DNA of 64,000 nucleotides, from NCBI RefSeq assembly GCF_014653695.1, contig NZ_BNAR01000009.1:186001-250000 (forward strand), given 5' to 3'. Positions 42,786 through 50,998 of the stretch are shown here, piece by piece. The DNA is from Lentzea cavernae. GTDB taxonomy: Bacteria > Actinomycetota > Actinomycetes > Mycobacteriales > Pseudonocardiaceae. A model generated the notes under the pieces. The model saw only the letters and a program-made list of their open reading frames with translations. It had not been told where the DNA came from and searched no databases. The translations under genes and the position numbers were made by a program. The stretch's first letter is position 1; each line of letters opens with the position of its first letter.

Positions 42786-43790
42786 GTGCTCCGCTACACC
42801 ATTCGACGGCTGGTTCAGCTGGTCGGCGTGGTGCTGGTGCTCTCGATGTTGCTCTTCGCGTGGTTGCGACTTCTCCCAGGAGGGCCGGTTTCGGCCCTCC
42901 TGGGAGAACGCGCTACGCCGGAGTCGCGCGAAGCCCTCACCAAGCAGCTCGGCCTCGACCAGCCGATCTTCGTCCAGTACTTCAAGTTCCTCGGTCGCGC
43001 GGCGACCGGTGACTTCGGCGTCTCCACCGGTGTCCAGCCCGGTGACTCGGCGCTCGAGATCTTCCTCCAGCGGTTCCCCGCGACGATCGAGCTCAGCTTC
43101 TTCGCGATCCTGATCGCGATCGCGGTCGGCGTCCCGCTCGGGTACCTCGCCGCGAAGCGTCGCGGCGGCTGGTTCGACAACCTCAGCGTCATCGGTTCGC
43201 TGATCGGTGTCGCCGTGCCGGTGTTCTTCCTGGCCTACCTGCTCAAGGACGTGGCGTCGTCGGCGCTCGGCCTGCCCTCGCAGGGCCGTCAGGACGCCAT
43301 CGACGCCACGCGCGTCACCGGCTTCTTCACCCTCGACGGCCTGATCACCGGTGAGATCGACGCGACGCTGAACGCGTTGGAACACCTGATCCTGCCGGCG
43401 ATCGCGCTCGCGACGATCCCGTTCGCGGTGATCTTCCGGATCACCCGCGCGGCCGTGCTCGACGTGCTCGACGAGGACTTCGTGCGCACCGCCGAGTCCA
43501 AGGGCCTCACCGCACCGGTGATCCGCCGCCGGCACGTGCTGCGCAACGCGATGCTCCCGGTCGTCACGACGATCGGTCTGCAGACCGGCGCCCTGCTGTC
43601 CGGAGCCGTGCTGACCGAGAAGGTGTTCTCGTTCGCCGGTGTCGGTCAGGCACTCGCCATCGGGTTCGAACGGCGTGACTACCCGGTGCTGCTGCTGTTG
43701 ATCATCATGGCCACGATCGTCTACGTCGTGGTCAACCTGCTGGTCGACCTCTCGTACGCGCTCATCGACCCGCGCATCAGGACGAGGTGA
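42786..43790 (+). CDS. ABC transporter permease, DppB/OppB type
   Basis: A 334-residue inner-membrane permease: N-terminal helix YTIRRLVQLVGVVLVLSMLL, the DppB-type domain LLPGGPVSALLGERATPESR, five further helices, and the EAA loop for ATPase contact (DFVRTAESKGLTAPVIRRRHVLRNAML). The start is GTG 42786 with a GGGGT site upstream. It follows the binding-protein gene by 42 bases. A striking 17-bp perfect hairpin lies in codons 29-41 (listed separately). It acts with the second permease as the transmembrane channel. Confidence 0.95.
   Translation: MLRYTIRRLVQLVGVVLVLSMLLFAWLRLLPGGPVSALLGERATPESREALTKQLGLDQPIFVQYFKFLGRAATGDFGVSTGVQPGDSALEIFLQRFPATIELSFFAILIAIAVGVPLGYLAAKRRGGWFDNLSVIGSLIGVAVPVFFLAYLLKDVASSALGLPSQGRQDAIDATRVTGFFTLDGLITGEIDATLNALEHLILPAIALATIPFAVIFRITRAAVLDVLDEDFVRTAESKGLTAPVIRRRHVLRNAMLPVVTTIGLQTGALLSGAVLTEKVFSFAGVGQALAIGFERRDYPVLLLLIIMATIVYVVVNLLVDLSYALIDPRIRTR
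42871..42908 (+). other. 17-bp perfect hairpin inside the permease coding region
   Basis: TTCTCCCAGGAGGGCCG (42871-42887) pairs exactly with CGGCCCTCCTGGGAGAA (42892-42908) across a GTTT loop, about 85 bases after the permease start. It has no T-run, so it is not a classical terminator, but it is far stronger than expected for coding sequence. It could protect the upstream binding-protein mRNA from 3' decay or slow expression of the downstream genes. Confidence 0.7.
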
Positions 43791-43795
43791 GCGCA

Positions 43796-44719
43796 GTGGC
43801 ACTCGGAGTCTCCAAGAAGGAAAAGATCGACGGCCTCGCCGAGACCGCGGGCGTCTCGCTCGCGGCGAGCGCGTGGAAGCGGCTGAAGCGCAGCCCGGTG
43901 TTCCTCATCGGCGCGACGATCATCGGCATCTTCGTGGTGCTGTCGATCCTGTCGCCGTGGCTCGCGCCGCAGGACCCGTCCGTCCCCATGCTGATCGACC
44001 AGGTCGTCAAGGCGCGCAACGAGATCCCGCCGCCCCAGCCCGGTCACCTGCTCGGTGGCGACCTGCAGGGCCGCGACTTCTTCTCGCGCCTGCTCGTCGG
44101 GTCGCAGCAGACGCTGATCGTCGGTGTCGGCGCCACGATCATCGGCCTCACCGGCGGACTGATCCTCGGCACGCTCGCGGGCGCGCTCGGCGGATGGGTC
44201 GACTCGGTCGTCATGCGCATCGTCGACGTCATGCTCTCGCTGCCGTCGCTGCTGCTGGCGTTCTCGATCGCCGCGATGTTCGCGCGTCCCAGCCAGTTCA
44301 CGGTGATCCTCGCGGTCTCGATCGTGCAGATCCCCGTGTTCGCCCGGTTGTTGCGGGGCTCGATGCTCGCGCAACGGCACAGCGACCACGTGCTGGCGGC
44401 GACGGCGCTCGGCGTGAAGAAGGGCGCGATCGTGTTCCGGCACATGCTGCCGAACTCGCTCAGCCCGGTGATCGTGCAGTCGACGCTCGTGCTGGCCACC
44501 GCGATCATCGAGGCGGCCGCGCTGTCGTTCCTCGGCCTCGGCAACCCGGACGACCGGCTGCCGGAGTGGGGGCAGATGCTCGGCGACGTGCAGAACGTCT
44601 TCGACACGCACCCGCACCTCGCCGCGTGGCCCGCGATCTGCATCATCATCGTCGCGCTCGGCTTCACCCTCATGGGCGAGACGCTGCGCGAAGCCCTCGA
44701 CCCGAAGAACAGGCGGTGA
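43796..44719 (+). CDS. ABC transporter permease, DppC/OppC type
   Basis: A 307-residue permease with six predicted helices. The N-terminal RLKRSPVFLIGATIIGIFVV and LSPWLAPQDPS, the conserved HLLGGDLQGRDFFSRLLVGSQ and the EAA loop (DHVLAATALGVKKGAIVFRHMLPNSLSP) define the DppC family. The start is set at GTG 43796 because the GAGGTGAG that ends the preceding gene is then a well-spaced ribosome site. A GTG at 43787 that overlaps the stop is the alternative. It pairs with the upstream DppB-like permease. Confidence 0.95.
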   Translation: MALGVSKKEKIDGLAETAGVSLAASAWKRLKRSPVFLIGATIIGIFVVLSILSPWLAPQDPSVPMLIDQVVKARNEIPPPQPGHLLGGDLQGRDFFSRLLVGSQQTLIVGVGATIIGLTGGLILGTLAGALGGWVDSVVMRIVDVMLSLPSLLLAFSIAAMFARPSQFTVILAVSIVQIPVFARLLRGSMLAQRHSDHVLAATALGVKKGAIVFRHMLPNSLSPVIVQSTLVLATAIIEAAALSFLGLGNPDDRLPEWGQMLGDVQNVFDTHPHLAAWPAICIIIVALGFTLMGETLREALDPKNRR

Positions 44720-44725
44720 GTCGTC

Positions 44726-45724
44726 GTGGCACTGCTCGAAGTACGTGACCTCTCCGTCGTGTTCCAGCGCAAGGGCGAGGCGCCGTTCCACGCGGTCGAC
44801 GGCGTCAGCTTCGACGTCGAACCCGGCCAGACGGTCGGGCTCGTCGGCGAGTCGGGCTGCGGCAAGTCCGTGACGTCGCTCGCGATCATGGGCCTGTTGC
44901 CCAAGCGCGGCGCCAAGGTCACCGGCAGCGTGACCTACGACGGCACGGACCTGCTGAAGCTGTCCGACAAGCAGATGCGCGACAAGCGCGGCAGCGAGCT
45001 CGGCATGGTCTTCCAGGACCCGCTGTCCTCGCTCAACCCCGTCGTCCCGATCGGCCTGCAGGTCACCGAGGTGCTCGAACGGCACCGCGGCCTGGCCCGC
45101 AAGGAAGCCATGATCGAGGCGAAGGACCTGCTCGACAAGGTCGGCATCCCGGACCCGAACCGCCGGCTCAAGGAGTACCCGCACCAGCTCTCCGGCGGCA
45201 TGCGGCAGCGCGCGCTCATCGCGATCGCGCTGGCGTGCCGGCCGAAGCTGCTGATCGCGGACGAGCCGACGACGGCGCTGGACGTCACCATCCAGGCCCA
45301 GATCCTGTCGCTGATGAAGGAACTGGTGCAGGACCTCGGCACCGCGCTCGTGATGATCACCCACGACCTGGGTGTCGTCGCCGGCCTGTGCGACGAGGTC
45401 AACGTGCTGTACGGCGGCAAGGTGGTCGAGAAGGCCATGCGGCACAGGCTCTTCGCCGAGCCGCGCCACCCGTACACGCACGGCCTGCTCGCGTCCATCC
45501 CGCGGCTCGACGCCCCGCGCGGCGAGAAGCTCACGCCCATCAAGGGTTCCGTTGCGGACAACATCCCGTGGACGAGCGCTTGCGCGTTCGCCCCGAGGTG
45601 CCCGAACGCCCTGGACGTGTGCCGCAGCGTGACGCCCGCCGAAGAAGACCAGCTGGGTCGCCTGCTCCGCTGCCACAACCCGGTCGTGCCGGGAACTCCC
45701 GCCGCCGAGGAGGTGCCGGTATGA
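44726..45724 (+). CDS. ABC transporter ATP-binding protein, DppD/OppD type
   Basis: A 332-residue ATPase that powers peptide import. Walker A GESGCGKS at 41-48, Q-loop MVFQDPLSSLNPV, signature LSGGMRQR, Walker B LLIADEPTTALD and switch MITHDLGVV are intact. The C-terminal oligopeptide-transporter extension has the cysteine cluster ACAFAPRCPNALDVC and LRCHNP, which in relatives can hold an iron-sulfur cluster. GTG 44726 starts 6 bases after the preceding stop, and its stop overlaps the next start (ATGA). It dimerises with the DppF-like protein. Confidence 0.95.
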   Translation: MALLEVRDLSVVFQRKGEAPFHAVDGVSFDVEPGQTVGLVGESGCGKSVTSLAIMGLLPKRGAKVTGSVTYDGTDLLKLSDKQMRDKRGSELGMVFQDPLSSLNPVVPIGLQVTEVLERHRGLARKEAMIEAKDLLDKVGIPDPNRRLKEYPHQLSGGMRQRALIAIALACRPKLLIADEPTTALDVTIQAQILSLMKELVQDLGTALVMITHDLGVVAGLCDEVNVLYGGKVVEKAMRHRLFAEPRHPYTHGLLASIPRLDAPRGEKLTPIKGSVADNIPWTSACAFAPRCPNALDVCRSVTPAEEDQLGRLLRCHNPVVPGTPAAEEVPV

Positions 45725-46827
45725 GCGAGACCCTGGTCTCCGTGCAGGACATGAAGGTGCACTTCCCGATCAAGCGGGGCGTGTTCTTCGACCGGACCGT
45801 CGGTCACGTGTACGCGGTCGACGGCGTCGACCTCGAGATCAAGCGCGGCGAGACGTACGGCCTCGTCGGCGAGTCGGGTTGCGGCAAGTCCACCCTCGGG
45901 CGGGCGATGCTGCGGCTCAACGAGCCGACCGACGGCAAGATGATCTTCGACGGGCAGGACTTCTCGACCCTGAAGGGCGAGGAGCTGCGCAAGATGCGGC
46001 GCCGGATCCAGATGGTGTTCCAGGACCCGCTGTCCTCGCTCGACCCGCGTCAGTCCGTGGAGTCGATCCTGGTCGAGGGCCTGCGGGCGCACGACCTGGA
46101 CGAGGGCAAGGAGTCCACGGCGAAGCGGCTCCGCGAGCTGCTCACGGCCGTGGGCCTGCCGACGTCCGCGCTGCGCAAGTACCCGCACGAGTTCTCGGGT
46201 GGTCAGCGGCAGCGCATCGGCATCGCGCGGGCACTGGCGCTCAACCCGGACCTGATCGTCGCCGACGAGCCGGTGTCCGCGCTGGACGTGTCGGTGCAGG
46301 CCCAGGTCGTGAACCTGCTGGAGGAGCTCCAGGAGAAGTTCGGCCTGACCTACCTGGTGATCGCGCACGACCTCGCGGTCGTGAAGCACATCTCCGACCG
46401 CGTCGGCGTGATGTACCTCGGCGGCCTGGTCGAGGAGGCCACCTCCGAGGACCTCTACGAGGAGCCGCTGCACCCGTACACGCGGGCGCTGCTGTCGGCG
46501 ATCCCGGTGCCCGACCCCGAGGTCGAGGACCGGCGCGAACGGATCCTGCTCGCGGGTGACCTCCCGTCGCCGGCGAATCCGCCGACCGGCTGCCGGTTCC
46601 ACACCCGGTGCCCGTGGCGGCAGGCGACGAAGTGCGACACCGAACGTCCGGCGCTGCGCGAGCTCAAGCCGGGTCACAAGGTGGCGTGCCACTACGCCGA
46701 GCAGATCCGCTCCGGCGAGATCCAGCCGCACGAGGTGAAGCCGATCCTGGTGGAGGAGGGCGACGGCCTGTCGCCCGACGTGCCGCTCGTGGGACCGGCG
46801 TCCGTCACCGAGGCGCTGAACCCGTAA
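45721..46827 (+). CDS. ABC transporter ATP-binding protein, DppF/OppF type
   Basis: A 368-residue ATPase, last gene of the transporter operon. Walker A GESGCGKS at 50-57, MVFQDPLSSLDPR, signature FSGGQRQR, Walker B LIVADEPVSALD and VIAHDLAVV are intact; the C-terminal extension has the cysteine pattern GCRFHTRCPWRQATKC and ACHYAEQI. It overlaps the preceding gene by four bases and is followed by a strong terminator, closing the operon. Confidence 0.95.
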   Translation: MSETLVSVQDMKVHFPIKRGVFFDRTVGHVYAVDGVDLEIKRGETYGLVGESGCGKSTLGRAMLRLNEPTDGKMIFDGQDFSTLKGEELRKMRRRIQMVFQDPLSSLDPRQSVESILVEGLRAHDLDEGKESTAKRLRELLTAVGLPTSALRKYPHEFSGGQRQRIGIARALALNPDLIVADEPVSALDVSVQAQVVNLLEELQEKFGLTYLVIAHDLAVVKHISDRVGVMYLGGLVEEATSEDLYEEPLHPYTRALLSAIPVPDPEVEDRRERILLAGDLPSPANPPTGCRFHTRCPWRQATKCDTERPALRELKPGHKVACHYAEQIRSGEIQPHEVKPILVEEGDGLSPDVPLVGPASVTEALNP

Positions 46828-46844
46828 CAGACTGCTCTTCCGGG

Positions 46845-46875
46845 CGGGGCCACCTCGATCTTCGAGGTGGCCCCG
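46845..46875 (+). terminator. terminator of the oligopeptide transporter operon
   Basis: Perfect 14-bp stem, CGGGGCCACCTCGA (46845-46858) and TCGAGGTGGCCCCG (46862-46875), 3-base loop, followed by TTCGTTTCTCC. It begins 17 bases after the stop at 46827. Confidence 0.9.
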
Positions 46876-46910
46876 TTCGTTTCTCCAGGGGCGTGCGCTG
46901 TCCTCGGTGG

Positions 46911-47504
46911 ATGGACAGTCGTGGCTCGATCCTGTTGAGGGCCGCCGAGATCGCCTCGGTCGACGGCCTGGAGGGCGTCACCATCGGGCGGCTCGCGATC
47001 GAGCTCGGCATGAGCAAGAGCGGGGTGTTCTCGCACTTCGGCGCCAAGGAAGAACTGCAGATCTCGACCGTGCACACGGCCGCGGAGATCTTCGCCCACG
47101 AGGTGGTGATGGCGGGAGGCTCGGTGCTGGACGTGGCCGAGCGCTGGCTCGACTACTCGAAGCGCCGCGTGTTCCCGGGCGGCTGCTTCTTCGTGGTGAC
47201 GCGAAGCGAGTTCGCGGCTCGCCCCGGCCGCGTGCGCGACGCGTTGATGCTCTTCAACCTGCGCTGGATCTCACTGCTGGAACGGCTGTGCGGCAACGCC
47301 CAGATGGCGTTCGAGGTGGACGCCCTGCTGACGGCCGCGGACCGGTTCGCGGTGCTCTACGACGACGCCTCGGCGTACGAGAGAGTGCGGTTGGCGTTAC
47401 GCGCACGGATGGCCATGCCGACCGGGATGGAGAGGAGCGTCGCCACGCCGAACGACAACAGCATGGCGAGCCACGCCTCGTCGACCAGCTGGCCACCGAT
47501 GTAG
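46911..47504 (+). CDS. TetR family transcriptional regulator
   Basis: A 197-residue repressor-type regulator. Residues 5-50 are the TetR helix-turn-helix (ILLRAAEIASVDGLEGVTIG, LAIELGMSKSGVFSHFGAKE). The ligand-binding part has LDYSKRRVFPGGCFFVVTRS, a pattern of the TetR_C subfamily with cysteine at the pocket. The family-like sequence ends near DDASAYERVRLALRAR. The last ~35 residues (to PPM) look like antisense read-through of the convergent DedA gene, with which it overlaps by 148 bases, so the original stop may have been lost. Ligand unknown. Confidence 0.88.
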   Translation: MDSRGSILLRAAEIASVDGLEGVTIGRLAIELGMSKSGVFSHFGAKEELQISTVHTAAEIFAHEVVMAGGSVLDVAERWLDYSKRRVFPGGCFFVVTRSEFAARPGRVRDALMLFNLRWISLLERLCGNAQMAFEVDALLTAADRFAVLYDDASAYERVRLALRARMAMPTGMERSVATPNDNSMASHASSTSWPPM

Positions 47505-47932
47505 CCCACGGTGGCGGGGTAGAGGCTCCACAGCGCCGACCCGATCGCCGCAACGGGCACGAACCGCCGGAACGGCCACTTCAACGCCCCCGTCAGCAGC
47601 GCGCCGACGATGCCCCCGGCGGGCAGGAACCGCGCCGCGATGAGGATCGTCTCGCCCTTGGTCGCGAGCTGGTCGGCCGTCCACACGACCATCGCCCGCG
47701 CCTTCGCGTTCTTGTTGACCTTGTCGAGGGCCCGCATCCCCATCCGCCGCCCCGCGGTAAAGTTGATCATGTCGCTGAGCAGGCACCCGGCCGCGGCGAC
47801 GAGCACCACCAGGTAGAGCGGGACCTCACCGGACGCGGCCAGGACGCCGGCGCCGATCAGCACTGCCTCCGTGGGCGCCAACGGCACCACGGCGACCAGG
47901 AACAGCACTACGAGGCTGGCTGCGGTGCTCAT
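47357..47932 (-). CDS. DedA/SNARE-associated (VTT) family membrane protein
   Basis: A 191-residue polytopic membrane protein. N-terminal helices VVLFLVAVVPLAPTEAVLIG, then LVVLVAAAGCLLSDMINFTA, the DedA motif (ILIAARFLPAGGIVGALLTGALKW) with the conserved arginine, and WSLYPATVGYIGGQLVDEAW. Family members are lipid scramblases or flippases linked to undecaprenyl phosphate or phosphatidylethanolamine recycling and membrane homeostasis. It starts at ATG 47932 and its 3' end overlaps the TetR gene by 148 bases. Confidence 0.9.
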   Translation of the reverse strand: MSTAASLVVLFLVAVVPLAPTEAVLIGAGVLAASGEVPLYLVVLVAAAGCLLSDMINFTAGRRMGMRALDKVNKNAKARAMVVWTADQLATKGETILIAARFLPAGGIVGALLTGALKWPFRRFVPVAAIGSALWSLYPATVGYIGGQLVDEAWLAMLLSFGVATLLSIPVGMAIRARNANRTLSYAEASS

Positions 47933-48263
47933 GATCGGTGAACGTACGTGACCTAGGTGAACAATCCCGGTCAGGGTGTTTCTTCAGCGCGTCCACAGGT
48001 ACCCCGCGCGACTCGGCCGAACGGACGTGGTCGCTGTCCGAAAGGGCATGGCCGCGCGTGACGTTCAGCGCTCGTGCGCGCCACCTGTCACGTCACCTGC
48101 CAGGTGTGATCCAGGCCATTCGTGTCGCGACACCCGCGACCTGGGTTCTGCGCTGCGCTCTCGGCGTTGACCTGCCTGTTCGGCCGTAGTTAACGTCCGA
48201 ACTCAATTGGAAAGCTTGTTAACCAATCCTTCGAACCGCCGCCCTTTGCCCAGGAGGAACGAA
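47933..48263. other. promoter region of the secreted phosphoesterase gene
   Basis: About 330 bases, no credible ORF. Towards the right end the sequence becomes AT-richer, with TTGACC near 48168 and two GTTAAC motifs around 48190 and 48221, before the AGGAGG ribosome site at 48252-48257. A promoter here is likely; exact elements are not certain. Confidence 0.4.
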
Positions 48264-49835
48264 GTGATCACAAAGCACACCAGAGCTGGTGTCGCCATAG
48301 CCCTGTTCGCGCTGGTGGTCCCCCAGATCGCGGCGTCGGGCACGGCCAACGCGGCTGATTCCCTGCTGTCCGCCAACAAGCCCACCACCACCTCGTCCGT
48401 CGAGGCCGAGACCTTCGGGGGCGCCAACGCCGTCGACGGCGACCCGGCCACGCGGTGGGCGAGCCTCGAGGGCGTTGATCCGCAGTGGATCGCCGTCGAC
48501 CTCGGGGCCACGGCCACGATCACCAAGGTCAGGATCAACTGGGAGGCGGCTCACGCCTCCGAGTACAAGATCCAGACGTCGGCCGACGGGTCGTCGTGGA
48601 GCACCAAGAAGACCCTCACCGGTCAGAACGGTGGCATCGACGAGACGAGCCTGAGCGCGTCCGGCCGTTTCGTGCGGATCTACGGCACCAAGCGCGGCAC
48701 GGCCTACGGCTACTCGCTCTTCGACCTCGAGGTCTGGGGCAGCAACCCCGGCGGCGGTGACACCTCGGCGCCGACCGCGCCCGCCGGTCTCACCTCGACC
48801 GGCACCACGTCGAACTCGGTCAGCCTGCAGTGGACGGCCGCGAGCGACGACGTCGGCGTGACCGGCTACGACGTCCTGCGCAACGGCAGCGTCGTCGGCA
48901 CCCCGGCCGGCACGACGTTCACCGACACGGGCCTCGCGTCGGGCACGCAGTTCACCTACACCGTCAAGGCGCGTGACGCGGCCGGCAACCTCGGTCCCGC
49001 CAGCAACTCGGTGCAGGCGACCACCAAGCCGGCGGCGCCCGGCGACACCATCACGGTCGTCGCGGCGGGCGACATCGCGTCGCTGACGAACAGCGAGCAC
49101 TACGAGACGGCGAAGCTGATCGACCAGATCAAGCCGAACCACATCCTCACCGTCGGCGACAACCAGTACGACAGCGGCACGCTCGCGGAGTTCAAGGCCC
49201 ACTACGACAAGTCGTGGGGCAAGTACAAGAGCATCACCCACCCCGCGACGGGCAACCACGAGTGGGAGGACGGCCTCAACGGCTACAAGTCGTACTTCGG
49301 GGCTCAGGCCTTCCCGAACGGCAAGCCGTACTACAGCTGGGACGCCGGTGAGTTCCACTTCGTGTCGTTCGACTCGCAGAAGCTCTACGACACCTCCAGC
49401 GACTCGACGCAGCTCAACTGGCTGAAGGCCGACCTGGCCGCGAACACCAAGGCGTGCGTCGTCGGTTACTGGCACCACCCGCGGTTCAACTCGGGCGAGT
49501 ACGGCGACAAGTCCGTCATGGCCCCGCTGTGGAACGCGTTCGCGGACGCCAAGGCCGACCTGGTGCTCAGCGGTCACGACCACCACTACGAGCGGTTGAA
49601 GCCGCTGAACAAGAGCGGTGCGGTCGACGAGGCCAACGGCCTGCGCGCCGCGATCATCGGCATCGGCGGCGACTACCTCTACTCCAACGTCAAACCTCGT
49701 GCGGGCGTGGAGAAGTGGTTCGCGGACTCGCACGGCGTCGTGAAGTTCACCCTGTCCGGCCGCTCCTACTCGTGGGAGGTCATCGACACGGCGGGCAAGG
49801 TGCGCGACAAGGCCGGTCCTTACAACTGCCGCTAG
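48264..49835 (+). CDS. secreted metallophosphoesterase with F5/8 type C and FN3 domains
   Basis: A 523-residue exported protein. A signal peptide (about 1-31, ending TANAA) is followed by a discoidin/F5-8 type C carbohydrate-binding domain at about 35-170 (AVDGDPATRWASLEG, KVRINWEAAHASEYKIQTS), a fibronectin III domain at about 185-270, and a calcineurin-like metallophosphoesterase at about 280-515 (VAAGDIAS, VGDNQYDSG, TGNHEWEDG, LSGHDHHYERL) whose Asp, Asn and His ligands bind two metals. It is probably a phosphatase or phosphodiesterase on polymers outside the cell. GTG 48264 has AGGAGG 6 bases upstream. The next gene is 29 bases downstream but unrelated. Confidence 0.93.
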   Translation: MITKHTRAGVAIALFALVVPQIAASGTANAADSLLSANKPTTTSSVEAETFGGANAVDGDPATRWASLEGVDPQWIAVDLGATATITKVRINWEAAHASEYKIQTSADGSSWSTKKTLTGQNGGIDETSLSASGRFVRIYGTKRGTAYGYSLFDLEVWGSNPGGGDTSAPTAPAGLTSTGTTSNSVSLQWTAASDDVGVTGYDVLRNGSVVGTPAGTTFTDTGLASGTQFTYTVKARDAAGNLGPASNSVQATTKPAAPGDTITVVAAGDIASLTNSEHYETAKLIDQIKPNHILTVGDNQYDSGTLAEFKAHYDKSWGKYKSITHPATGNHEWEDGLNGYKSYFGAQAFPNGKPYYSWDAGEFHFVSFDSQKLYDTSSDSTQLNWLKADLAANTKACVVGYWHHPRFNSGEYGDKSVMAPLWNAFADAKADLVLSGHDHHYERLKPLNKSGAVDEANGLRAAIIGIGGDYLYSNVKPRAGVEKWFADSHGVVKFTLSGRSYSWEVIDTAGKVRDKAGPYNCR

Positions 49836-49864
49836 CCGGTTCTGGCTGTTGATCGGAGGCCGTC

Positions 49865-50998
49865 GTGTACATCGCAACCGCCAGACAAGCCCCGGCTTCG
49901 GGCGGCACCGGCAGGATCGCGGGGAACGTCCTCGCGCTGGGCGCGGTGTCCCTGCTCACGGACGTCTCGTCCGAGATGGTCACCGCCGTCCTGCCGCTCT
50001 ACCTCGTGCTGGGGCTGGGGTTCTCCCCGCTGCAGTTCGGTGTGCTCGACGGCATCTACACCGGTGTGACGGCGCTGGTCCGCGTCGTCGGCGGGCACGC
50101 GGCGGACCGCTGGCAGCGGCGCAAGTTCGTGGCAGGTCTCGGGTACGGGATCTCGGCGCTGGGCAAGCTCGGCCTGCTCGCCGCCGGGACCTCGGCCACC
50201 GCGATGGGCCTCGTGCTCGCCGGGGACCGGACCGGCAAGGGCCTGCGCACCGCGCCGAGGGACGCGCTGATCACGTTGAGCAGCGAGCCCTCGGCGCTCG
50301 GACGGGCCTTCGGCGTCCACCGCGCCATGGACACCGTGGGCGCGTTCCTCGGGCCACTGCTGGCGTTCTGTCTGTTGTGGACGCTGCCGGCGCGCTACGA
50401 CGTGGTGTTCGTGGTGAGCTTCTGCTTCGCCGCTCTCGGGTTCCTCGTGCTCGTGCTCTTCGTCCGCGACCACCGCGACGTGCTGCCACGCGTGGCGGTG
50501 TCGCTGAAGGCGGCCTTCGGGCTGTTGCGCTCCAGGCCGTTCCGGCGGGTCTGCCTGGTCGCGTGCGGGCTCGGGTTCCTGACGCTGGGCGACGGGTTCA
50601 TCTACCTGTTGCTGCAGAAGCAGCTCGACATCGAGCTCGCCTACATCGCACTGCTGCCCCTCGGCACGGCCGGCGTGTACCTGCTCGCCGCCGTGCCGCT
50701 GGGGTCGCTGGCCGATCGCGTGGGGCGGTGGAGGATCTTCCTCGTCGGCCACCTGGCGTTGCTCGGCGCGTACGTGCTCCTGGCCGGTGTCAGCGGAATC
50801 TCGTTGCTGGTCGGCGTTCTGGTGCTGCACGGGCTGTTCTACGCGTGCACGGACGGCGTGCTGATGGCCGTGGCCGGGCCGATGGTCCCCGACGAGCTGC
50901 GCACGTCCGGTCTGGCCTTGCTCCAGACCGGGCAGGTGCTCGCCCGCGCCACCTCCTCCGTTCTCTTCGGTGCTCTTTGGACGTGGTTCGCTTGGTGA
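49865..50998 (+). CDS. MFS transporter
   Basis: A 377-residue major-facilitator protein with about eleven or twelve helices. The loop motif GHAADRWQRRKFVAG follows helix 2, the LVLAGDRTGKGLRTAPRDAL loop and the second-half PLGSLADRVGRWRIF repeat it, the usual MFS signature. GTG 49865 begins with a short basic leader. The substrate is unknown; there is no paired regulator. Its TGA overlaps the GTG of the propeller-protein gene (GTGA), which suggests coupled translation and perhaps a functional link. Confidence 0.9.
   Translation: MYIATARQAPASGGTGRIAGNVLALGAVSLLTDVSSEMVTAVLPLYLVLGLGFSPLQFGVLDGIYTGVTALVRVVGGHAADRWQRRKFVAGLGYGISALGKLGLLAAGTSATAMGLVLAGDRTGKGLRTAPRDALITLSSEPSALGRAFGVHRAMDTVGAFLGPLLAFCLLWTLPARYDVVFVVSFCFAALGFLVLVLFVRDHRDVLPRVAVSLKAAFGLLRSRPFRRVCLVACGLGFLTLGDGFIYLLLQKQLDIELAYIALLPLGTAGVYLLAAVPLGSLADRVGRWRIFLVGHLALLGAYVLLAGVSGISLLVGVLVLHGLFYACTDGVLMAVAGPMVPDELRTSGLALLQTGQVLARATSSVLFGALWTWFAW

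Noticed and set aside
41073..43802. 909-codon open frame on the - strand opposite the transporter genes
   Set aside because: Rich in Arg, Glu, Val, His and Asp with no domain; it mirrors the third-position GC bias of the real + strand genes for a binding protein and permease.
43721..45676. 651-codon open frame on the - strand opposite the second permease and first ATPase genes
   Set aside because: Same compositional shadow; the + strand products carry complete ABC transporter motifs.
37566..46827. Secondary-metabolite gene cluster around the SARP regulator
   Set aside because: Only a regulator and a peptide importer are present; no polyketide synthase, peptide synthetase, terpene or RiPP enzyme is visible.
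47938..48189. 83-codon frame before the phosphoesterase gene
   Set aside because: Mixed codon pattern, no ribosome site, and it occupies the likely promoter region.
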